Under the pieces are notes generated by a model. The model was not told the origin of the DNA, ran no database searches, and saw nothing but the letters and a program-made list of their open reading frames with translations. From Thalassiosira profunda (Eukaryota > Bacillariophyta > Thalassiosirophyceae > Thalassiosirales > Thalassiosiraceae): a stretch of DNA of 16,265 nucleotides. Within the stretch, counting starts at the first letter, position 1, and each line of letters starts with the position of its first letter. A program made the position numbers and the translations under genes. The stretch is from assembly GCA_036939355.1 (NCBI GenBank), contig JALLAP010000294.1:1-16265 (forward strand), read 5' to 3'. This document shows positions 6,769-13,376 of the stretch, piece after piece.

Positions 6769-8814
6769 CTACTGCCTAGCCACCAATAGAGCCATAATCT
6801 TCTCCATTTCGTCGCTCAGCTTCTGATCCTGGCGTGCTTGATAGTCCAATAGCCTCGATGCAATATCATCGGGCAGACTGTCGACGGACCTCTCCAACCG
6901 GTCGAGACGCACCTCGACCTCTATGATTCGAGACCCAATTCGTTCTTCTTCAGTTTGTCCGGTGGAGGACGCAGCGACGTCGTTGCCATTGGTCAATGCT
7001 CCCAAGTAGTCTGCAACCGCCTCTGCCGAGGTTGGCGCCGGCATGTATCCCTCGCTCAAAGCATCCAAATAGCTAGTGAACGCCGCACCCGCCTTGCCCT
7101 TCTTCGCCGGAGAGGCGTTGGACCCCAGCGAATCGAGGTATCCAACGATGGCCTTTACCTCTCCATCCGTTGCTACTGCTCCAGTGCTCGCCAACGAATC
7201 CAGATATCCCTTGATAGACTCAGAACAACCCTCAGTGATTTGTCCAGGCTCGCAGAATTCTAGCTCATCCTCTGAAGAGATGGCAGATGTGCTTTCATCC
7301 CGCCTTCGATCACTGGTGTATTCCGGAGTTGTAGGTTGAGACTGCGAAATAGTCTCTTTGGCTCTGGTTGGCTGCACACCATCAAATGCAGTCGACGCTT
7401 TCGTTTCCTCGTAAAGTTGTTCCGCCTCCTCTCCCGAACTCCCAGAGTCAGAGCCTTTGAATCTGCGCATGATATTCTCCTCGACCCAAGGGACGGTGCT
7501 TAGCGCCAGTCCGATCCGTAGCGGCACGGCTAGACGCGCAACATTAACAAATGCAAATGCCTCGAGCCCAACCTGCTTCACTTCTTCCGCGTCCGACAAG
7601 TTGGGCCAATGCCCAGTGACTTTCTGATAGCTCACGACGCAGACGGGGATCGAGACTCCCCAGAAAGCCGCCTCCCACAAGGCGTAGCTGACCGCCCCTG
7701 CCGGCCCCGCATCCTTCACTTTCTGGAGGAGGTTCTTCGACTCGTCCGTGCCCTTTTCGTTGCCCGCGTCTTTGCTTTTGCTGTCGTCGTTTTGATTGAG
7801 GAAGATCCCTAGCGCCGAGAATAGCGATACTCCAATGATAACAAGAGGAACCAAGCCGTAGTCTTCAACGTCCAAATTCATACTCGGTAGAGAGAGTGGA
7901 TTGGTTGTTGTCGTTGGCTGTGATTTGACCAGCTCGGATGCGGTGGCAGCGGGTGTTGTTGTGTCCTTTGTCGGTGCTGTTGTGGCTGATGCTTCCTTCT
8001 TCGCGGCATCCGACGATGCAGCGGGCGCCACATTTTTCTCCTTAGCGGCAGCGGCAGGAGGGGCCTCATTTACTCCCGATGCTGCAGATTGCTGTGCGTC
8101 TCCAGAACTAGTTGCTTGTGCAGTTTCACCTGCTGGAGCAGGAGGTTTTGCATCCGCAGCTTTGTTGGGAGAGCTTCCTCCTTCGATGTTCACTTTCATC
8201 GGCCGAGCCCCACGACCACCAAGATCTGTGAATCCGTTGAGCTTTATCGGAGGCGCGGAATCCTCGCTGGCACTCGCTGCAGAATCTTGCACGCTGGCTT
8301 CCCCGTTGATTGGCTCTGCCCGCTCCGACGCAATGCCGAAATCCGTAAACCTACGACGCGTCGGTGTTGGCGGCGGCGTCTCTGCAGTCTCTGCCGTTGC
8401 ATCGGTTGATCCTCCAGCTGTTTGCATCTTCAACATGTAATACTTGTTTGCAAGTGGGGTGTCCGCCGACGGAGTGAAAGTCGACATATCAACGGCCTTG
8501 TCTGACGATGCCACCACTTTGCCCGTTGTGGGCGAGCTGGCGTCGCTTTTGGCGCCAGTACTGGTACCATCGCCGCCCGTCTTGAGTTCCAGCGGCGCTG
8601 CAAACTTCTCGAGCCTGTCGTCCGGGGGCGCATCCCCCTCGCCTGCCGACGTCACGACGTTAACTCTTTGGCCGCGCCGCTCAAACAGCCGTCTCCTCGC
8701 ATGATAGGGCGACGATGGTCGCAAGAGGCTTCCCTGCGGCTGGAAGGCATGCACCACATTTGCAACATGTGGATGACTCAGCGCCACCGCGAGCGCAAGT
8801 GCCGCCACTCTCAT
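6769..8814 (-). CDS. Plastid-targeted membrane protein with FAM210/DUF1279-like region, YLDSL motif repeats and coiled-coil tail, 681 aa
   Basis: Residues 1-23 form a signal peptide ending VVHA, followed by FQPQ. This is the Phe-led ASAFAP-type site of complex-plastid import in diatoms, with a basic Ser/Arg transit-like stretch behind it. Residues 60-305 are disordered, rich in Ala/Pro/Ser/Thr, with a twice-occurring FTDFG/FTDLG motif (156-160, 195-199). A helix at about 319-340 and two more hydrophobic segments at 375-398 and 418-446 (EAAFWGVSIPVCVVSY; VARLAVPLRIGLAL) resemble the DUF1279/FAM210 membrane fold; this family call is moderate. After an acidic linker come four YLDSL-like motifs (537, 559, 582, 603) and a C-terminal helix, probably a coiled coil (621-681). 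Likely in a plastid membrane; function unknown. The start at 8814 is fixed by the signal peptide. Confidence 0.8.
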   Translation of the reverse strand: MRVAALALAVALSHPHVANVVHAFQPQGSLLRPSSPYHARRRLFERRGQRVNVVTSAGEGDAPPDDRLEKFAAPLELKTGGDGTSTGAKSDASSPTTGKVVASSDKAVDMSTFTPSADTPLANKYYMLKMQTAGGSTDATAETAETPPPTPTRRRFTDFGIASERAEPINGEASVQDSAASASEDSAPPIKLNGFTDLGGRGARPMKVNIEGGSSPNKAADAKPPAPAGETAQATSSGDAQQSAASGVNEAPPAAAAKEKNVAPAASSDAAKKEASATTAPTKDTTTPAATASELVKSQPTTTTNPLSLPSMNLDVEDYGLVPLVIIGVSLFSALGIFLNQNDDSKSKDAGNEKGTDESKNLLQKVKDAGPAGAVSYALWEAAFWGVSIPVCVVSYQKVTGHWPNLSDAEEVKQVGLEAFAFVNVARLAVPLRIGLALSTVPWVEENIMRRFKGSDSGSSGEEAEQLYEETKASTAFDGVQPTRAKETISQSQPTTPEYTSDRRRDESTSAISSEDELEFCEPGQITEGCSESIKGYLDSLASTGAVATDGEVKAIVGYLDSLGSNASPAKKGKAGAAFTSYLDALSEGYMPAPTSAEAVADYLGALTNGNDVAASSTGQTEEERIGSRIIEVEVRLDRLERSVDSLPDDIASRLLDYQARQDQKLSDEMEKIMALLVARQ
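6985..7212 (-). repeat. Array of four YLDSL-type short motifs
   Basis: GYLDSLAS, GYLDSLGS, SYLDALSE and DYLGALTN recur with spacings of 22, 23 and 21 residues, separated by small and polar residues. Only the motif cores are conserved, which is the pattern of a multivalent short-linear-motif array and not of a folded repeat. Confidence 0.75.
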
Positions 8815-9170
8815 TTTCGTGCTCTCGCTGCGTTATCCCAGCCAGCGCGACGCAGGCAAAAGAGATGAGTTATGAGCCGAAGAGCTTGGTTTGAGCGCCG
8901 CGTCCGCCGACCTGGCGTGGCGTGGTTGTGACGACGCAAGGTCGAGTCGACGTCGACGGAAAAGGAAAAAGTTGAATGAATGACGCGAGGGGAGATAAGT
9001 GACATGCACCGTAAACACGTGCTTGCACGGGATAAGCAACAACTGCTCAGTGCGCACAGTACCTAGAGGAGCCGCGCCATCTCGACATTGTTTTCTGGAT
9101 CCATTTCGGCGCGTGGGCTTGGGCGGGGGATGAATTGTTTGGCAACGAATCCTACGAAAAATTACACAAC
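8815..9170. other. Intergenic region, promoter side of the plastid-protein gene
   Basis: These 356 bases separate two genes on the minus strand. They must hold the 3' UTR of the nuclease gene and the promoter and 5' UTR of the plastid-protein gene. A GTCGACGTCGAC palindrome lies near 8946-8957. No RNA gene or further coding region is evident. Confidence 0.4.
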
Positions 9171-12100
9171 TCAACCGACGCTCTGGCTCTGGCTGCCCGC
9201 GAACGAGTACGTCGACTTGGTCTGCATGAGCTCGCCATCTCTAACCATCTTTCGCAGCATCGGATTGAATGCGCCGCCATCGAACTGCTCGCCCACTGCT
9301 GTTCGTACGTGTTTCTTCAAAGTTGGAGCAGTACCGGCAAGCTTCTCTCGGCTCTCGATTGCAGCAATGATCAATGGTCTGTACACACCGGCACGTTCCT
9401 CCGCGGCGCGCTGCTTCTGGGCCTCCTTCTCAGCCCACTCCGCCGCGGCGCGCTGCTTCTGGGCCTTTCTGTACGCCCGTTGCTGTTCGATCAGCGACAA
9501 CACAACATCAACTTTTGGGTATTCTTCGACGGTGTCAATTGTGTCGTCGTCCGCAAGTTTCAACCAGCTGTAAACCACATTTGCCGCGTCCTGCATCACC
9601 TCGTCGACGTCCTTTTCAAAGCGCTCAGCGAGACTGGCTACGGCGTTCACGAACCCAACCGTCTGATGCTGGCCGTCGTACATTTGGCTGGCGAGCGTGC
9701 TCAGCGTGCCACCGTATTCTCCAAAGCGTTCCTGTCTTTTCCGGCAGTTCTCCATCTGCTCCAGCACGACCGCATCCTCCTTGTCGTAGCACTGGCCGAA
9801 CGCAGCAACCTCGCTTGCGAGGGCCAACGACATGGGTCCATCTGCAGGAAGCTTGCTGGCGAGAGTTTGCAGCGCGCCGCCGTGCTCTCCGTTGCTGTCC
9901 TGTGCTTTCCGGCAGTTCTCCATCTGCACCAGCACGACCTCATCCTCCTTGTCGAAGCGCTGACCGAACGCAGCAACCTCGCTTGCGAGGGCCGGGGACA
10001 TCGGTCGGTCCGAAGGTAGCTTGCTGGCCAGAGTTTGCAGCGTGCCAATACGCTCACCGTTGTCAGCCTGCGCTCTCCGGCATCTCTGAAGCTCCTCAAT
10101 CACGACAGCGACTTGCTTTCCATTGCTCTCGGCGAGGCTTGTCGCGGCGGCCAAGAACTCGTTGGTCTGCTGTTTGACATCGAGCCGCATCCGCTTGGCA
10201 AGGTTTTGCAACTCGCTGCTGTAGTTAGAGCGATCTCTTTTGCGACTCTTGCCCACCAAAGACAGCAGCGTGAAATCACAGGCCAAGTTTTGGCAGAATT
10301 GGCGCAGGACGGGTGCCTGCTGACTGTTGCAGATCCCCATCGTGCCAGCTTCGAGCCCAGCCACGAAATTGGCGATGGCCGAGATACCGAAGCAGTGCCT
10401 TTTGAGGCCGAACGGGTCTTGGACACTTCCAAAGTAGGCTCTGTTCAGCACCCGTCCGGTCCCGCCTCCCATCATGACAAAGCATACCCTTGTGGCCAAC
10501 AGTTCACCAAGATAGGCGCCAGCGTCCCCTTGGAAGATTGTCGAATACTGGAGGAAGCGGTGTACCAGAATGCCGGATGTATCCAGGCTTGCATGCTCGC
10601 CATAGCGAACTATTTCGCTGGGTCGGAAGTGTCTGCCACCTATGACCGCAGCCTCCTCCCTGGCCGTGTCGGTGCCAGCGCCAGCGTCAGCCTCGTCGAT
10701 ATAAACGGACCTCATCACAGTCGGATTTCTGCTCGTATCCACAAAGTACGCGGTATCCTCGTTCCTGAGTGGAACGTCTCGCTCGTCTGGCATTGCCTTC
10801 AAGGCGTACAATGAGAAGCCGTCGCCATGGTCCTTCTGCAACTGCTGAATAGCAAGTACCGTCCACTGAATAACGTGTTTCTCATCGACAGGCGGGCGAC
10901 CTTCTTCCTCATTGATCCGTCTATAAGCCTCTCTATTCGATTCAAACACTCTCTCCTTCTTCTCCCAGTCGACGACCACAGGATCAAGACGATTGGCATC
11001 TCTGCGTCGATCGATGCTCCGCTCAAGCTCCTTCAGCGCATCGCTGAACATGCCAGACAGCGCTCCGCGCCGCCTTTCACTCATGTGATTGAGCTGTCTC
11101 GAAAGAGACTCACTCTCTCTGCTGATTATTCGTGCATCATCCTCAAGCTGCCCGGCATCGTCGCGTGCCGCGACGACTTCGATCCAGGGCCGCGTGCTGG
11201 GGTGGAGGAAGCCATGAGCGATAGCTTTGCTAATCTGGACGTCGCGAACGGGATGCCCAACCAATTTGGCAACTGCCTCCTCCCTTTCAGGTGCTGGCTG
11301 GTGGAGGTATTCGATTGTTTCTGTCGCCGCGTCGAACGCCCTTTGGTGGTTGAATGTAGCCCAACCTCCATTCCACTGTTGCTGAAAGTCCGTGGGCACG
11401 ACGGCGCCTCTGACCAACTCTGCTGCTGCAATGAGACGCTCAATATTGCACGGGTCGCTCTCGTCCCAGCTCTCTCGGACGAGTTTGGGCGCCTTCTTCC
11501 AACCAATTTTGAAGATGCCAGCGCTGAAGTCGCATCCAACCACCAAGCAGACGGCAATGAGCTGGCCTCTCGAGAGGCCAAAGAAGATGTGACGTTCGTC
11601 GCCGACCGCTTCTGCAATGACGTACATCGAGCCTTTGAGGACGCCATGCCCATCGGTTTTGATAATCATCACCACAGGACAGCCATATGGTATCAGATCC
11701 GAGTCATTGCAGACGACGAGGTCCACCGACAGGGCGAGCTTTGCAAGCTGGGCATCGGCTTCGTTGGGTGCTTGGATGAAATCCCAGGAGCCATCTGACA
11801 TAGCTTCGATGATTGCATAGGTGACAGCGTCAATGGATGCGTCGACAGCTCCAGCAAACAACTTATGGAGTTCTTTCCCATCAACATCTATGCCGTCCTC
11901 CTCGCGTTTCTTTTGGTGAGCGATGGCATCGCTGAAACTTTTCATTCGATCCGTGCGGCGGCGTTCGCCCTCGGAAGATTTGGACATCAATGCCTCTCCA
12001 TCCAGAACAAACGTTGCTTTCCCCACAAGGCTTGCTATTATGGTCGCCCATTTGACAATGTAGTCGACCAACGGCTGCCAAAGCTCCAGTGGCACGGGCT

Positions 12101-12281
12101 GGCCGGGCTGGGTATCATTTTGGAGGCGAGCTATTGTTTCCACATCAAGGCAGCGTTTTCCTCTATGCCGGAGGACAGCGAGATCGTACGCGATGCTCTT
12201 GTCGCGATATTTTTCGTCCTCCAGGGATTCGATTGGGGCCGATTTGGCAATGGTCCCAAGAAATCCTTTTGCAGCGCCCAT
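9171..12281 (-). CDS. XPG/FEN1-family nuclease with helical repeats and C-terminal linker-histone-like domain, 1036 aa
   Basis: The N-terminus MGAAKGFLGTIAK aligns with the MG-x-x-G-L start of FEN1/EXO1 enzymes, which fixes the ATG at 12281. The frame stays open six codons upstream, but only with GTG. The acidic metal-binding residues are all present: D33 (IAYDLA), D94 (VLDGEA), E174 and D176 (NEADAQLAKL), D193 and D195 (NDSDLIPYGC), and D251 (GCDFSAG). An active structure-specific 5' nuclease is therefore likely. Residues about 300-690 are unrecognised. Four helical repeats of 56-57 residues begin at 694, 751, 807 and 863. An Ala/Lys/Glu/Gln helix with a 14-residue duplication follows. Residues about 966-1036 (VYRPLIIAAIE...FNPMLRKMVRDGELMQTKSTYSF) resemble the histone H1/H5 globular winged helix. 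No intron is visible. It is probably nuclear, acting on DNA or chromatin. Confidence 0.85.
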   Translation of the reverse strand: MGAAKGFLGTIAKSAPIESLEDEKYRDKSIAYDLAVLRHRGKRCLDVETIARLQNDTQPGQPVPLELWQPLVDYIVKWATIIASLVGKATFVLDGEALMSKSSEGERRRTDRMKSFSDAIAHQKKREEDGIDVDGKELHKLFAGAVDASIDAVTYAIIEAMSDGSWDFIQAPNEADAQLAKLALSVDLVVCNDSDLIPYGCPVVMIIKTDGHGVLKGSMYVIAEAVGDERHIFFGLSRGQLIAVCLVVGCDFSAGIFKIGWKKAPKLVRESWDESDPCNIERLIAAAELVRGAVVPTDFQQQWNGGWATFNHQRAFDAATETIEYLHQPAPEREEAVAKLVGHPVRDVQISKAIAHGFLHPSTRPWIEVVAARDDAGQLEDDARIISRESESLSRQLNHMSERRRGALSGMFSDALKELERSIDRRRDANRLDPVVVDWEKKERVFESNREAYRRINEEEGRPPVDEKHVIQWTVLAIQQLQKDHGDGFSLYALKAMPDERDVPLRNEDTAYFVDTSRNPTVMRSVYIDEADAGAGTDTAREEAAVIGGRHFRPSEIVRYGEHASLDTSGILVHRFLQYSTIFQGDAGAYLGELLATRVCFVMMGGGTGRVLNRAYFGSVQDPFGLKRHCFGISAIANFVAGLEAGTMGICNSQQAPVLRQFCQNLACDFTLLSLVGKSRKRDRSNYSSELQNLAKRMRLDVKQQTNEFLAAATSLAESNGKQVAVVIEELQRCRRAQADNGERIGTLQTLASKLPSDRPMSPALASEVAAFGQRFDKEDEVVLVQMENCRKAQDSNGEHGGALQTLASKLPADGPMSLALASEVAAFGQCYDKEDAVVLEQMENCRKRQERFGEYGGTLSTLASQMYDGQHQTVGFVNAVASLAERFEKDVDEVMQDAANVVYSWLKLADDDTIDTVEEYPKVDVVLSLIEQQRAYRKAQKQRAAAEWAEKEAQKQRAAEERAGVYRPLIIAAIESREKLAGTAPTLKKHVRTAVGEQFDGGAFNPMLRKMVRDGELMQTKSTYSFAGSQSQSVG
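9174..9386 (-). other. Linker-histone H1/H5 (H15)-like domain at the nuclease C-terminus
   Basis: The segment starts with VYRPLIIAAIESREKLAG and ends with FNPMLRKMVRDGELMQTKS and TYSF. The helix-helix-helix-wing order, the L-K-x-x-V-x-x-G-x-L-x-Q-x-K signature and the length of about 70 residues agree with the H1/H5 globular domain. The assignment is by eye from signature residues. Confidence 0.65.
9401..9466 (-). repeat. 42-bp tandem duplication in the nuclease coding region
   Basis: The 24 bases at 9401-9424 recur identically at 9443-9466, a period of 42 bases (14 codons). The encoded AQKQRAA-type helix is duplicated just before the linker-histone-like domain. Confidence 0.8.
9540..10202 (-). 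repeat. Four tandem 168-171-bp coding repeats
   Basis: Leucine codons opening each unit (LAKRM, LASKL, LASKL, LASQM) end at 10202, 10031, 9863 and 9695, giving periods of 171, 168 and 168 bases. The two middle units are the closest, sharing MS-x-ALASEVAAFGQ, DKED and QMENCRK. The outer two are diverged. Predicted structure is amphipathic helix pairs. Confidence 0.85.
10182..10302 (-). repeat. Dispersed direct repeat copy 2 (121 bp, shared with 3311-3431)
   Basis: This is the partner of the copy at 3311-3431, in the same orientation at an offset of 6871 bases, with three mismatches. It lies inside the intact nuclease gene, where the coding sequence continues upstream without interruption. Confidence 0.85.
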
Positions 12282-13376
12282 TGCAACCACGAAGCCCACA
12301 ATGCATTAATGCATGAATGCAATGCAAATGATGCACGAAAATGGAGACGCAGCAGCGCAGGGACGCAGCGACCAGAGATAGTGCTGGGCGAGGCTCAGAT
12401 GAGTTCTCGGGGTTGGGACGCGTCCGATTCGTCCGCAGGGGCGCAGGGCGTGGGCAGAAGGCGCGGCGATGGTGGCGTCGTGCAATCCACAGACACGTGC
12501 AGTGCCGGTGCAGGGCAAGCTGGGCGACCCTGCAGATGTGCTGGGTGGTCACTAATGCATAGTAGAGGCTGGTCGGCGCAGCAGCGACCCCGTGGAGGTG
12601 TTGGGCGGGCGCGGGCGCGCAGAGGGGGTTGGTCGGCTTGTGGTGCAGGACGGGAGGGGTGCGCCATTTTTTGGTTGGGGGGCGCATGGGGCGCGCCCCC
12701 CGTTGAAGTTAAGCTGGTGCATGCAAGGTGCAGGAGAGCGATGCGAGGCCTCGCTTCCCCCGCCCGAGCACGCCAAGCTCTCCGCCTCCGACTTCATCTC
12801 CGCCGCCATGATCGTCGTCTGCACGAGCAACAATCCCCCTATTTAGGCGCCCCCGGCGCTGCAATTCAGGCAACCCTTCCACGATTGTTGCGGGGGGCAT
12901 CAAACGACACCGATTGCTGGCGGCCCTTCCCTTTCGGGAGGCCACCACCTCGCGTCGCCGTGGTAGGGGCGACGCTGGGAGGTGGGGGGATCATCGACAG
13001 GGCGGGCGATAGTTGCCGCCATTGTCGTACTCGTCGTCGGTGGCGAGATCCGCTCGTTGTCGCCCTCGGCGGAAGGTGATTGCAAGCAGCGAGCTGTTGA
13101 TGTCGTCGGCGCTGTCGTTGGGCGCGCCGATGGCCGCTGCACGAAATATCTGGGGATCGACAGCTTGTCGAACCAGCAGATCGTGCCGCTGCCGATGCTG
13201 CTCATGCGATGCACCCGCCGCCTTCGCCTGAACCTGGTGTTGGATGTTTGTGTTTGTGTTTTGGTGCACGAGGGCTCGAGGAGCCCTTTTTGCCGTCTGA
13301 CCTTCGCCCGCCCCTCCTCCCTCCCCCTCCCACTCTTCGCCAACCCGTTGAGCCTCGTACAATACCTCTAGCAGGG
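12282..13376. other. GC-rich spacer between the nuclease and ATP synthase gamma genes
   Basis: These 1095 bases lie between two divergent start codons and should hold both promoters. The part next to the nuclease gene carries a palindrome and an ATGCA-rich cluster (12301-12334). The middle (12400-12900) is strongly G-rich or C-rich. The minus frame from about 13362 to 12991 has a fairly natural amino-acid composition (for example DDINSSLLAITFRRG) but no ATG, so no gene is called. A CT-rich tract (about 13305-13340) precedes the ATP synthase gamma start. Confidence 0.4.
12301..12314. promoter_or_regulatory. Perfect 14-bp palindrome upstream of the nuclease ATG
   Basis: ATGCATTAATGCAT is its own reverse complement and lies 20 bases upstream of the nuclease start codon. 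It is followed by further ATGCA-type elements, including TTGCATTGCATT read on the minus strand at 12316-12327. A transcription-factor site or a 5' UTR element is possible; no factor is identified. Confidence 0.4.

Noticed and set aside
9374..10177. Long + strand open frames opposite the nuclease repeats
   Set aside because: They are antisense shadows of the GC-rich repeat units and show the same 168-base periodicity with unnatural Arg/Pro/Ser composition.
10827..11798. 323-codon + strand open frame antisense to the nuclease domain
   Set aside because: The minus frame carries the complete set of nuclease catalytic residues. The + frame shows no recognisable motif.
9171..12299. Nuclease start at the GTG at 12299
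   Set aside because: Eukaryotic starts are ATG, and the FEN1 family requires Met-Gly at the N-terminus, which the ATG at 12281 provides.
12592..12846. Possible small protein ending SASDFISAAMIVVCTSNNPPI-like sequence
   Set aside because: The last part looks plausible but the rest is G-rich low complexity, and competing frames on both strands are equally open. There is no independent support.
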